Below, one piece after another: positions 17,640 to 25,907 of a stretch of DNA of 64,000 nt; the first letter of the stretch is position 1, and every line of letters begins with the position of its first letter. The stretch is from CAVVNP01 sp963800235. Lineage in GTDB: Bacteria > Actinomycetota > Acidimicrobiia > Acidimicrobiales > Iamiaceae. The stretch is from the NCBI GenBank assembly GCA_963800235.1, contig CAWDAD010000002.1:62001-126000 (forward strand), given 5' to 3'. The notes below the pieces were generated by a model. It had not been told where the DNA came from, made no database searches, and was given only the letters and a program-made list of their open reading frames with translations. A program made the translations under genes and the position numbers.

Positions 17640-18296
17640 ATGGGCTTCTACGCCGAGCGGATCCTGCCCCGCATCATCGATCTGGCCTGCGGCAACGCCG
17701 AGATCGCCGAGCTGCGCCGCGAGGTGGCCGGCGGACTCACCGGCACCGTGGTCGAGATCGGGTTCGGGTCGGGCCTGAACATGGCCGCCTACCCCGACAC
17801 CGTCACCGAGGTCCTCGCCGTCGAGCCGGCCGAGCGGGCCCGGCAGATCGCCGGGCCCAGGATCCGGGCCGCCGGCATCCCGGTCGAGCACATCGGGCTG
17901 GACGGCGAGACGCTGCCGCTCGACGACGAGTCGTGCGACGGCGCGCTGTGCACGTTCACCCTCTGCACCATCCCCGACGCCGGTGCGGCGCTGGCCGAGG
18001 TCCTGCGGGTGCTGAAGCCCGACGGCCGGTTCCACTTCCTGGAGCACGGCCTCTCCCCCGATCCGAAGGTGGCCCGCTGGCAGCACCGGCTCGACCCGAT
18101 CGAGAAGAAGGTCGCCGGTGGCTGCCACCTGACGCGCCGGCCCGACGTCCTGGTGGCCGACGCCGGCTTCGCCATCGACCACCTGGAGGCGGCCTACGGC
18201 AAGGGCCCCAAGCCCTGGACCTGGGTCACCTCCGGCCGCGCCCACAAGCCCCTGGTTCCGTGCGAGGCCGCCCCACCTGTGGAGGGGCACGAATGA
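17640..18296 (+). CDS. Class I SAM-dependent methyltransferase
   Basis: A 218-residue protein with the SAM-binding glycine loop VVEIGFGSGLNMAAY (about 40-54), the acidic end of strand 2 in LAVEP, motif II-like SCDGALCTFTLCTIPD and the post-motif ALAEVLRVLKPDGRFHFLEHG. The arrangement is that of small Methyltransf_11 proteins related to phospholipid or methyltransferase-like METTL7 enzymes; the substrate is not known. It is divergent from the thiamine operon. Its TGA overlaps an ATG that opens the next, truncated frame. Confidence 0.85.
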   Translation: MGFYAERILPRIIDLACGNAEIAELRREVAGGLTGTVVEIGFGSGLNMAAYPDTVTEVLAVEPAERARQIAGPRIRAAGIPVEHIGLDGETLPLDDESCDGALCTFTLCTIPDAGAALAEVLRVLKPDGRFHFLEHGLSPDPKVARWQHRLDPIEKKVAGGCHLTRRPDVLVADAGFAIDHLEAAYGKGPKPWTWVTSGRAHKPLVPCEAAPPVEGHE

Positions 18297-18617
18297 GCGC
18301 CGTGGAGCGGGGGGAAGTGGCTCTCGGAATCATCAATCGGGCCGACCGATCGTTGCGAGCCCTCGACGAACATCCACATGGGTCGATCCACGAGGAGACG
18401 CGGTCGTGGTCGAGAGCCCCGACATCCCGGTTGGCGCGCTTCTCTGTCCAGATGGTCGGACCGTCGGGCCTCGTCCTGCAGACGTTTCCCTCCGAGAGCC
18501 GGGGAGACGCCGATGCGCTCGTGACCCGGAACCTTCAGGAACTACGAGCGGCACCCGTCGAGGACGTCCTAGATCGGTACGCGGTCCCGAACTCGCGACG
18601 CTCCGGCTTCGCCCTCC
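18293..18617 (+). pseudogene. Truncated hypothetical gene, cut by the IS481-type element
   Basis: A frame of about 108 residues starts at an ATG overlapping the methyltransferase stop (ATGA) and has no stop before the insertion element. It begins MSAVERGEVALGIINRADRS and stays hydrophilic and charged; residues about 40-80 (LARFSVQMVGPSGLVLQTF) look like a beta-rich segment. Past 18617 the frame continues only antisense through the transposase. No family was recognised. The overlapping start suggests an original two-gene operon with the methyltransferase. Confidence 0.4.
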
Positions 18618-19619
18618 CTAGTTGTGCAGCGCGGGGAGGTTGTCCCCGGCGAGTTGGAGGTGGGTCTCGTGGGGGGTGGCCCAGGCGAGGGCGCCGTGGG
18701 AGCGGTGGTGATTGTAGAAGTGCACGAAGTCGTCGTAGGCCTGGTGGCGTTCGAGTTCTGAGTTCCAGGGGCGGATGTAGGCCCACTCCTCGAGCAGGAT
18801 CCGGTGGAAGCGTTCGACTTTGCCGTTGGTCTGGGGCCGGTAGGGGCGGGTTCGCTTGTGAGCCACGCCGGTCTCTGTCAGGGCGTCGGCCCAGAGTCGG
18901 GACCGGTAGCAAGAGCCGTTGTCGGTGAGGCATCGCTGGATGGTGATATTGCGCGACGCGAACCACTGTCGGGCCCGGTGCCAGAACGCGGCGGCGGTCG
19001 TGGCCTGCTCGTCGTCGAGGATCTCGCTGTAGACGAGGCGGGTGCGGTCATCGAGAGCGGTGTGGAGGTAGCGGTAGCCGACTTTGGCGTGGGTGCCTGC
19101 GGGCGCGTTGCCGCGCCCGTGGATCTTCCAGCCGCCACCGGCGGGGATGGCTCCGAGCTTCTTCACGTCGACATGGACCAGTTCCCCGGGCTGATCGCGC
19201 TGGTAGCGGCGTGATCGGCTCGGTGGCGGTGGCCCGGTCGCCGGTATCGAGACGGCCGAGACCCTCGGCCCGCAAGATGCGCCTGCACGGTCGAGGCAGC
19301 CAGTCCCGAGCTCGTGGCCGATGTGATGGGCACCCCACCGGCGTTCCGGCGGCGTAGCTCGCACCACCTCGCAACGCTCGAGCCGCCGCGGTCCGCAGTT
19401 CGGCGATCGATGGCGGACGGCTCGATCGGTCCTCGAGACCCGCCGCGCCCTCCGGCGACGAACCGGGCGCACCACTTGCGAACCGTCTTCGCGTCGATCT
19501 GGAACCGGTCGGCGGTCGACTCGACCGACCAGCCCTTCTCCAACACGCACGCCGACCATGTTCAACCGGTGCCGCGGCGTCAACCGAGCGTTGGGGTGCT
19601 GACTTCTAGCGTGAGACAC
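18618..19619 (-). pseudogene. IS481-family transposase, multiple frameshifts
   Basis: The C-terminal two thirds are intact in one frame: GELVHVDVKKLG with the first catalytic Asp, then CLTDNGSCYRS with the second Asp, and PQTNGKVERFHRIL with the catalytic Glu, ending LAGDNLPALHN. The N-terminal helix-turn-helix portion must be pieced from other frames: SHARSQHPNARLTPRHRLNM, then LEKGWSVESTADRFQIDAKTVRKW, then STVQAHL and RAEGLGRLDTGD. At least three frame changes are needed, more than a programmed shift would explain, so it is unlikely to be active. The presumed original start is a GTG at 19619. Confidence 0.8.
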
Positions 19620-19677
19620 GAGCCCTCCGGGTGGGTGTGAGGTTGTGGAAGACCCACAAGCCTCACTCGGAGGGCTC
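19620..19677. repeat. Long imperfect hairpin at the transposase-start end of the IS
   Basis: GAGCCCTCCG at 19620 pairs with CGGAGGGCTC at 19668, and inner arms GTGAGGTTGTGG and CCACAAGCCTCAC pair with one bulge around a 5-nt AAGAC loop. The whole 58 nt folds back on itself just upstream of the transposase start. It may act in transposition or block read-in transcription. Confidence 0.6.
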
Positions 19678-19727
19678 ACCTCACCGGTGGACCACCCCAG
19701 CCCACCCCGCCCCGGGACAACGTCCCC

Positions 19728-19791
19728 GCTCGTCACACCTAGTCACCCCAAGGCCGGAGGTGGCGAGTCCTCGGCTCGTTACACCTGAGTC
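19728..19791. repeat. Imperfect direct repeat beyond the IS right end
   Basis: GCTCGTCACACCTAGTC at 19728-19744 and GCTCGTTACACCTGAGTC at 19774-19791, 46 nt apart, with two differences. The 200 bp from 19678 to 19877 holds no gene that I can recognise; the repeats may mark the true outer end of the element or serve as binding sites. Confidence 0.4.
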
Positions 19792-19877
19792 CGAGCGCCG
19801 CAGAGGCAGGCGGGTGTCGCACACCACCACGGATGGCCGGTCCACTTCACGATCGGACTTTGGCGATATTTGGGGCC

Positions 19878-19910
19878 TCCCTGACTTTCAGGGACCTGCC
19901 AAACTATGCT
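19878..19910 (+). promoter_or_regulatory. Promoter and overlapping palindrome of the first AlbA_2-type gene
   Basis: A perfect inverted repeat TCCCTGA-ctt-TCAGGGA (19878-19894) contains a -35-like CTGACT (19881-19886). After an 18-nt spacer comes TATGCT (19905-19910) as -10, and after 7 nt an in-frame GTG. A protein bound to the palindrome would cover the -35 element, so the gene is probably repressed, perhaps by its own winged-helix-bearing product. Confidence 0.55.
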
Positions 19911-19917
19911 CAAAGCC

Positions 19918-21651
19918 GTGGCCCCCGATGTCACGAGTGCTCTCCAACAGATTCTCGACGGCTCGCGGCCGGCCGATCTCGAGTCGTTCGACCTCGACTT
20001 CAAGGAGGAGGCGAACTCCTCCGGCGATACTGAGAGGCTGTTGCGCGACGCGGCGATCTGCTTCGCCAACTCGGACGGCGGTTCCATCGTCCTCGGCGTC
20101 GACGACAGCGCATCTGGCCCAAGGGCGTTCGTCGGTACCGGCTTCGACGCTCAGGCAGCGCAACGGAGGATCTACGAACTCACCCAGCCGTCGATCCTCG
20201 TAACCAGCGATGAGCTCACGTTCAGCGGCGCCCGACTCTTGGTCATCTCAGTACCACGCAGCTTCGAGATCCATGCGGATCAACAGGGTAGGGCGAGGCG
20301 TCGGGTGGGCACTGACTGCCTGCCGATGAGCCCGCAGGATCAGGCGATGCTGCGCGAAGAACGACGGGGCGTCGACTGGTCGGCCGACGTGAGCGCTCAG
20401 GCCTTGGACGATGTCAGCCCCGAAGCACTCGAGGCAGGCCGCCGTCGGCTCCGCCAGGGCGGTGGCCCGACGAGTGACCTCGCTGGTCTGTCCGACCGCG
20501 AGCTGCTCCGAGGCCTTGGTGTCGTTGACGACAGGGATCGCCTTCTGCGAGCAGGAGCAGCGTTGTTCTGCAGGCGAGAAGACACGGAACCCTGGGTGAT
20601 CTACCAGCATCGGGCCACGCCCGGAGGCGAGGCGACGATCGTCGAGCGCCTTGCAGGACCGCTCGTGCTTGTGCTGGACCGGCTGATCGAGTTGGCTTGG
20701 GCTCGCCGCCATGTCACCCCGCTGAACCTTCCAGACGGCACACAGCTCGAGGTTGCGGACTTTCCCGAGGGCGCAATCCGAGAAGCGGTTGCGAACGCCC
20801 TTCTACATCGGGAGTTCCGGCTCGAAGCCCCCGTCACCGTCGAACACTCCCCGAGCGTGTTCGTGATCGAGTCGCCCGGACCGTTGGTCGCCGGGGTCAC
20901 CGAGCGCAACATCCTCACGCACCCCTCGAAGCCTCGTAATCGCTCGCTCTTCCAGGCTGCTCGGAAGCTGCGGATCGCCGAGGAAACGGGGCGAGGAATA
21001 GATCGGATGTTCCGAGAACTGCTGCGGTCCGGCCACGACTCACCTTCGATCTCCCAGACGGTCGACACAACGCGGGTCGCCTTCGTCGGTGGCGCCCCCA
21101 GGACTCAGGTGGTCCGGTTCGTGGAACAGTTGCCCGAACCGGAGCGCGAGGACGTCGACACGCTGCTTGTCCTGTTCACGATGCTCTCCGAGCGCACGGT
21201 GACGGCTGCCGAACTCGCTCCAGTGATCGAGAAGACCGAGCCGGAGGCCGAAGCCGTGCTCCATCGTCTCGCCGGGGACGACCGAGCCATCCTGGAGCCG
21301 ACGAGGGAATCCGCACGACTGAAGCGCTCCGAATACCGCCTCCGCGCTGCTGCACTCGGTGCGCTCGGCAGCGCAGTCGCGTATCACAGGAAGACGCTCG
21401 ACGACATCGATCGCAAGGTCATTGCGCACGTCAACGAGTACGGGCGCATCAGCAATCGCACGCTCCAGAACCTCTTCGACATCGACGTCTACCGCGCCCG
21501 AGATGTCCTTCGTGATCTGCGTGACCGAGAGATCCTCGTCAAGACCTCGAAGCAAGAACGAGGAACTGCAGTGGAGTACGGCCCCGGACTCAAGTTCCCG
21601 AAGTCGAAGCGGGGTCGCAGATCTGAGCCGACCGATCCACTTTTCGAGTAG
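19918..21651 (+). CDS. AlbA_2 (Schlafen-type) and HATPase domain protein, putative transcriptional regulator, copy 1
   Basis: A 577-residue protein. The N-terminal AlbA_2 domain (about 10-150) shows SFDLDFKEEAN, then AAICFANSDGGSIVLGVDD and a HADQQGRARRRVG strand. The central region (about 190-370) is an ATP-binding GHKL-like fold of the RecG-related type: FPEGAIREAVANALLHREF with the N-box Asn, and a KLRIAEETGRGIDRMF G-box. The C-terminal 150 residues hold winged-helix segments (YGRISNRTLQNLFDIDVYRARDVLRDLRDREIL). Such proteins are usually called putative DNA-binding or RecG-like regulators; some occur in defence islands. The chosen GTG fits the -10 spacing; an ATG 12 nt upstream at 19906 is the alternative but lies inside the -10 element. 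Codon use is less GC-rich than the neighbours. Confidence 0.8.
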   Translation: MAPDVTSALQQILDGSRPADLESFDLDFKEEANSSGDTERLLRDAAICFANSDGGSIVLGVDDSASGPRAFVGTGFDAQAAQRRIYELTQPSILVTSDELTFSGARLLVISVPRSFEIHADQQGRARRRVGTDCLPMSPQDQAMLREERRGVDWSADVSAQALDDVSPEALEAGRRRLRQGGGPTSDLAGLSDRELLRGLGVVDDRDRLLRAGAALFCRREDTEPWVIYQHRATPGGEATIVERLAGPLVLVLDRLIELAWARRHVTPLNLPDGTQLEVADFPEGAIREAVANALLHREFRLEAPVTVEHSPSVFVIESPGPLVAGVTERNILTHPSKPRNRSLFQAARKLRIAEETGRGIDRMFRELLRSGHDSPSISQTVDTTRVAFVGGAPRTQVVRFVEQLPEPEREDVDTLLVLFTMLSERTVTAAELAPVIEKTEPEAEAVLHRLAGDDRAILEPTRESARLKRSEYRLRAAALGALGSAVAYHRKTLDDIDRKVIAHVNEYGRISNRTLQNLFDIDVYRARDVLRDLRDREILVKTSKQERGTAVEYGPGLKFPKSKRGRRSEPTDPLFE

Positions 21652-21761
21652 TCGCTAAGCCTCGGGCCCTTCGCACCCGAGCGCGACCACCTCGTCCATT
21701 GGGCGCCGACCGCTTCAACCCCGAGGCCTTCGACGTCGACGCTTCTGAGTGAGTGAGTGAG

Positions 21762-21845
<84 letters not shown>

Positions 21846-21895
21846 CGAGTAGCCGGACGACCCTAGCGCAGGCCGGAGCGGCCACCCCCCGCCGG

Positions 21896-21901
21896 TAACG
21901 T
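21896..21901 (+). promoter_or_regulatory. -10 element for fhaA
   Basis: TAACGT, 7 nt before the GTG start of fhaA and without a Shine-Dalgarno sequence; probably a leaderless transcript heading the fhaA-pbpA gene string. Confidence 0.5.
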
Positions 21902-21908
21902 TCCCGCC

Positions 21909-22568
21909 GTGGGTCTGAAGGGGTTCGAGAAGCGCCTCGAGCGCGCCGTCGAGGGCGTCTTCGCCCGCGCCTTCAAGTCCGGCATCCGTCCCGTCGAGCT
22001 GGGCCGGCGGCTGGCGCGGGAGATGGACGACAACCGGTCGGTCGACGTCCGGGGCCACACCCTGGTCCCCAACCACTTCACCATCGTCCTGTCCCAGCAG
22101 GACTACGACGAGTTCTCCGAGGTCAGCGACCGGCTCACCCGCGAGCTCGCCGAGGCCGCCCGCGAGCACGCCCGCGACGAGGACTACCACTTCATGGGGC
22201 CGGTCCAGGTCGAGCTCGAGCAGAGCGACCGCAACCGCCCCGGCGCCTTCCAGATCGACGGCCGCCTCCGCGAGGGTCAGGGCGGGGTCGGCGCCGGCTC
22301 GCTGGTGCTCCCGACCGACGACCGCATCGCCCTCGGCGACCACACCGTCACCATCGGCCGCAAGCCCGAGTCGACCATCGTGCTGGCCGACCCCAACGTC
22401 AGCCGCAACCACGCCGAGGTCCGCCCCCACGGCGCCGGGTGGGTGCTGGTCGACCTGGGGTCCACCAACGGGTCGCGCGTCAACGGGCAGAAGGTCGCCG
22501 AGCAGGTCCTCACCGACGGCGACGACCTGTCCTTCGGCAACACCCACATCCGCTTCGAGGCCTCGTAG
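21909..22568 (+). CDS. fhaA: FhaA: DUF3662 and FHA domain protein
   Basis: A 219-residue protein. The N-terminal DUF3662 domain (about 1-115) starts GLKGFEKRLERAVEGVFARAF and the C-terminal FHA domain (about 140-218) carries the phosphothreonine-binding residues in TIGRKPES, NVSRNHAEV and LGSTNGSRVNG. In mycobacteria FhaA binds the phosphorylated pseudokinase MviN/FhaA complex and acts in peptidoglycan synthesis; it is shorter here because the long disordered middle is missing. It opens the conserved fhaA-fhaB-pstP-rodA-pbpA-pknB order. Confidence 0.93.
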   Translation: MGLKGFEKRLERAVEGVFARAFKSGIRPVELGRRLAREMDDNRSVDVRGHTLVPNHFTIVLSQQDYDEFSEVSDRLTRELAEAAREHARDEDYHFMGPVQVELEQSDRNRPGAFQIDGRLREGQGGVGAGSLVLPTDDRIALGDHTVTIGRKPESTIVLADPNVSRNHAEVRPHGAGWVLVDLGSTNGSRVNGQKVAEQVLTDGDDLSFGNTHIRFEAS

Positions 22569-22624
22569 GTCATCGCCGCACCCCCGATCGTGCGCCCCTT
22601 CCCAGCCCCTCCGCGGCCGACCGG

Positions 22625-22630
22625 TAGCCT
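22625..22630 (+). promoter_or_regulatory. -10 element for fhaB
   Basis: TAGCCT, 8 nt before the GTG start of fhaB; it would let fhaB and the following genes be expressed separately from fhaA. Confidence 0.4.
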
Positions 22631-22638
22631 CGACCGTC

Positions 22639-23115
22639 GTGTCGGAGCAGTTGCTCACGATCCTGAAGCTCTGCCTCCTGGCGCTGCTCTACCTCTTCTT
22701 CTTCCGGGTGCTGCGGGCGGTCTGGACCGAGATCAAGGGACCGAAGATCGCCGTGCCCGCCCGCAGGGTGCGGCGCGAGGCCCGTCGCGCCGCCAAGCCG
22801 GTCAAGCAGAAGCGGCCCGGCCGGCGCGCCCCCGCCCAGCTGCAGGTCGTCGAGCCCGCCGCCCAGAAGGGCCGGTCCTTCGCCCTGGCCGAGGAGCTCA
22901 CGGTGGGGCGGGCCGCCGGCTGCCAGGTCACCCTCGACGACACCTACGCCAGCCAGATCCACGCCCGGGTCTTCAACCGCGACGGCCGCCTGTTCGTCGA
23001 GGACCTGGGCTCGACCAACGGCACCTACCTGAACCGCAAGAAGGTGTCGGGACCCATGGCCATGAAGCGGGGCGACAAGCTGCAGGTCGGCAACACCGTG
23101 CTGGAGCTCACGTGA
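22639..23115 (+). CDS. fhaB: FhaB: membrane-anchored FHA domain protein
   Basis: A 158-residue protein. Residues about 5-25 (LLTILKLCLLALLYLFFFRVL) form an N-terminal membrane helix, followed by a basic linker, then an FHA domain (about 75-155) with VGRAAGCQV, YASQIHARVF and LGSTNGTYLN. The FHA residues that bind phosphothreonine are intact. In mycobacteria FhaB (FipA) links PknB signalling to FtsZ/FtsQ at the division site. It is close to pstP (28-nt gap) and shares its strand. Confidence 0.92.
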   Translation: MSEQLLTILKLCLLALLYLFFFRVLRAVWTEIKGPKIAVPARRVRREARRAAKPVKQKRPGRRAPAQLQVVEPAAQKGRSFALAEELTVGRAAGCQVTLDDTYASQIHARVFNRDGRLFVEDLGSTNGTYLNRKKVSGPMAMKRGDKLQVGNTVLELT

Positions 23116-23143
23116 GCGCCGGCGCCGAGACTGGGGGAGCTGC

Positions 23144-24511
23144 GTGACGACCGTGCTTCGGGCCGGCTCGGCCACCGATGTGGGCCGGGTCCGGAACGTC
23201 AACCAGGACAGCAAGCTGATCAGCGACCGGGTCTTCGCGGTCGCCGACGGGATGGGCGGCCACCAGGGCGGCGAGGTCGCCTCCGCCATGACCGTCGAGA
23301 TCCTGGGATCGGCCTCGATCGAGCCGACGGTCGAGTCGCTGCTCGCCGCCGCCCACACCGCCAACCGGGCGGTGTTCGACCGGGCGTCGGAGTCGGCCGA
23401 CCTGCGGGGCATGGGCACGACGCTGTGCGCCATCACCCTGGTCGAGCCGACCGACGGGGGCGACGACGACGAGATCGGCATGGTCAACGTCGGCGACTCG
23501 CGCATCTACCTCTACCGGGACGGCGAGCTGCTCCAGCTGACCACCGACCACTCCCTCGTCGAGGACCTCAAGCGCGACGGCCAGCTCAGCGCCGAGGAGG
23601 CGGCGGTCCACCCGCAGCGCAACATCCTCACCCGGGCCCTCGGCATCGACCCCGACGTGGTCATCGACAGCCGCACCGTCATCCCCTACACCGGCGACCG
23701 CTACCTGATCTGCAGCGACGGCCTGTTCAACGAGGTCGACGAGGACCAGATCGCCGACACGCTGCGCCAGGTCGCCGAACCCGACGCCGCCGCCGAGCAG
23801 CTGGTCCGCATGGCCAACGACCACGGCGGGCGCGACAACGTCACCTGCGTCATCGTCGACGTGGTCGACGACGGCGGTCGGTCCCGGGCCGCCAGCGAGG
23901 CCCTGGCCGCCGAGGCCGGCGACGACCCCACCGCCGTGCAGGCGAGCCTCGAGACCCAACCCGGCCCCACCGCACCACCGGCCCCGACGGCGGGCGTCGA
24001 CGACCCGCTGTGGGACCGGGCGGTCCGCCACGACACCGAGGACCACCTCACCGGCGACCTGGCCCGGGGCCGGCTGAAGCACATCACGTGGCGGGTCGTG
24101 CTGTTCTTCTTCGTCATCCTGCTCATCGCCGCCGCCGCCATCGGCACCGTCGGGTACCTCAACCGCCACACGTACTACGTGGGCTACGGCAAGGACGGCC
24201 GGGTCACCATCTTCAAGGGCACGCCGAGCGGCGACCTCTGGTTCAAGGCGACCGTCGAGCAGAAGACCTCGATCACCCGCGACCAGGTGCCCGCCGAGTA
24301 CCGGGACGCCGTGAAGGCGGGCAAGGAGCAGTCCTCGCGCGGCAAGGCGGTCGACTACGTCCAGGCCATCAAGGCCCGGATCGACAAGATCCAGCAGGAG
24401 ACCGGGTCGACGACCACCAGCACGACCAGCACCACCACCGAGTTCAGCGTGGGCGAGGTGCCCCCCACGCCGGTGGCGCCGACCACCGTGCTGCCCTCGC
24501 CCCCACCGTGA
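23144..24511 (+). CDS. pstP: PP2C-type serine/threonine phosphatase PstP
   Basis: A 455-residue protein. The cytosolic PP2C domain (about 1-240) has all metal-binding motifs: VNQDSK, FAVADGMGGHQGGEVAS, GMGTTL, VGDSRIYL, LICSDGL and GGRDNVTCVIVD. A linker of about 70 residues precedes one membrane helix (about 322-342, VVLFFFVILLIAAAAIGTVGY), and an external C-terminal domain of about 110 residues ends in a Thr/Ser-rich tail. It reverses PknB phosphorylation. GGGGGAG lies before the GTG start. It matches the mycobacterial PstP arrangement. Confidence 0.94.
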   Translation: MTTVLRAGSATDVGRVRNVNQDSKLISDRVFAVADGMGGHQGGEVASAMTVEILGSASIEPTVESLLAAAHTANRAVFDRASESADLRGMGTTLCAITLVEPTDGGDDDEIGMVNVGDSRIYLYRDGELLQLTTDHSLVEDLKRDGQLSAEEAAVHPQRNILTRALGIDPDVVIDSRTVIPYTGDRYLICSDGLFNEVDEDQIADTLRQVAEPDAAAEQLVRMANDHGGRDNVTCVIVDVVDDGGRSRAASEALAAEAGDDPTAVQASLETQPGPTAPPAPTAGVDDPLWDRAVRHDTEDHLTGDLARGRLKHITWRVVLFFFVILLIAAAAIGTVGYLNRHTYYVGYGKDGRVTIFKGTPSGDLWFKATVEQKTSITRDQVPAEYRDAVKAGKEQSSRGKAVDYVQAIKARIDKIQQETGSTTTSTTSTTTEFSVGEVPPTPVAPTTVLPSPPP

Positions 24512-24533
24512 CCGACCGGGTCGGGGACCGCCT

Positions 24534-25907
24534 GTGCTAGGCCGCATGCGGCGCAACGCCGAGCTCGGCCTGCTGGTGCTGGTCGGCGTCATCACCGGCG
24601 GCGCCTACACGCTCGCCAGCCTGGGCCGATCGGCGTCCATCCCGGCCAACATCGGCCCCTTCCTGGGGATCATCCTCGGCCTCCTGCTCATCGCCCACCT
24701 TGCCGTCCGCCGGCTGGCCCCCCGCGCCGACGGGCTGCTGCTCCCCCTGGCCGGTCTCCTGAACGGCATCGGCTACGTGATGCTCACCCGCCTCGACAGC
24801 AGCCTGGCCGGGTTCCAGGCGGCCTGGACCTTCGTCGGGATCCTCGCCTTCGTCTTCACCCTGCTGGTGATCCGCCGGGTCCGCGACCTCGAGCGCTACC
24901 GCTACACCTTCGCCTTGGCCGGCATCGGCCTGCTGCTGCTCCCGCTCGTGCCCAAGCTGGGCACCGAGATCAACGGCGCCCGCATCTGGGTGCGCTTCGG
25001 CGGCCTCAGCTTCCAGCCCGGCGAGTTCGCCAAGATCGCCCTGGCCATCTTCTTCGCCTCGTACCTGGTCGAGAAGCGCGAGCTGCTGGCCATGACCACC
25101 TGGCCCCGGTTCCGCCCGATCCTGCCCGACCCCAAGCACCTCGGCCCGGTGCTGGTCGCATGGGCGGCCGCCATCCTGATCATGACCGCCGAGAAGGACC
25201 TCGGCTCGTCGATGCTCTTCTTCGCCCTGTTCATGGTGATGCTCTGGGTCGCCACCGAGCGGGGCACCTACATCGTGGTCGGGTTCATGCTCTTCGCCGT
25301 CGCCGCCTACGGCGCCTGGCTGCAGTTCGCCCACGTGCAGTCCCGGGTGTCCAACTGGCTCGATCCCTGGAAGGACCAGGCCCGGGGCGGCTACCAGGTG
25401 ATCCAGGGCTGGTACTCGATGGCCGCCGGCGGGGTGGCCGGCACCGGGCTGGCCCTCGGCACCCCCACCAAGATCCCCGAGGTGCAGAACGACTTCATCT
25501 TCGCCGCCATCGGCGAGGAGCTGGGGCTGCTCGGCGCCACCGCCGTGCTCGTCATCTTCGTGCTCATCATCGGCTCCGGGCTGCGCATCGCCACCCGGGC
25601 CGAAGGCGCCTTCGAGAAGCTGCTGGCCGTCGGGCTCACCACCCTGCTCGGCGTCCAGAGCTTCGTGATCATCGCCGGCGTCACCCGGGTGCTGCCCCTC
25701 ACCGGGGTGGCCCTGCCGTTCGTGTCCTACGGCGGCTCGTCGCTGGTCGCCAACTACGTCCTGCTGGCCCTGCTGCTGCGGGTGTCCGACAGCACCGCCC
25801 GCCGTGACGAGGAGCGGGTCGAGGCCCAGCTGCTGGCCGGCGACACCACCCGCGTCGGCCAGACCGCCGGTGCCGGGGTGGGGGCCACACGGCCGGTGCC
25901 CCGGTGA
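24534..25907 (+). CDS. rodA: RodA/FtsW-type lipid II glycosyltransferase (SEDS)
   Basis: A 457-residue membrane protein with about 12 helices. SEDS markers are present: GINGARIW-like EINGARIWVRFGG, FQPGEFAKIALAIFFASYL with the catalytic Glu/Lys region, the large external loop with VQSRVSNWLDPW, QNDFIFAAIGEELGLLG, and the terminal LPFVSYGGSSLVANYVLLALLLRVS. SEDS proteins polymerise lipid II; pairing with the following class B PBP gives a complete synthase for elongation. The start is GTG after GGGG; an ATG 12 nt downstream is the alternative. Its stop overlaps the pbpA start by 4 nt. Confidence 0.93.
   Translation: MLGRMRRNAELGLLVLVGVITGGAYTLASLGRSASIPANIGPFLGIILGLLLIAHLAVRRLAPRADGLLLPLAGLLNGIGYVMLTRLDSSLAGFQAAWTFVGILAFVFTLLVIRRVRDLERYRYTFALAGIGLLLLPLVPKLGTEINGARIWVRFGGLSFQPGEFAKIALAIFFASYLVEKRELLAMTTWPRFRPILPDPKHLGPVLVAWAAAILIMTAEKDLGSSMLFFALFMVMLWVATERGTYIVVGFMLFAVAAYGAWLQFAHVQSRVSNWLDPWKDQARGGYQVIQGWYSMAAGGVAGTGLALGTPTKIPEVQNDFIFAAIGEELGLLGATAVLVIFVLIIGSGLRIATRAEGAFEKLLAVGLTTLLGVQSFVIIAGVTRVLPLTGVALPFVSYGGSSLVANYVLLALLLRVSDSTARRDEERVEAQLLAGDTTRVGQTAGAGVGATRPVPR

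Larger units (their letters stand above)
18611..19677. mobile_element. Degenerate IS481-family insertion sequence
   Basis: The region spans a frameshifted IS481-type transposase and its upstream hairpin. A short GCCCTCC is found at the left end (about 18612) and the same motif inside GAGCCCTCCG at the right, a possible remnant of terminal inverted repeats, but the exact ends and a target duplication could not be fixed. The element separates a truncated gene from the AlbA_2-type gene and lies in a stretch of lower GC than the flanking core genes. Confidence 0.65.

Noticed and set aside
19678..19877. Possible gene between the IS remnant and the AlbA_2-type gene
   Set aside because: Only short frames without start signals or recognisable residues; it contains the imperfect direct repeat pair but no supported gene.
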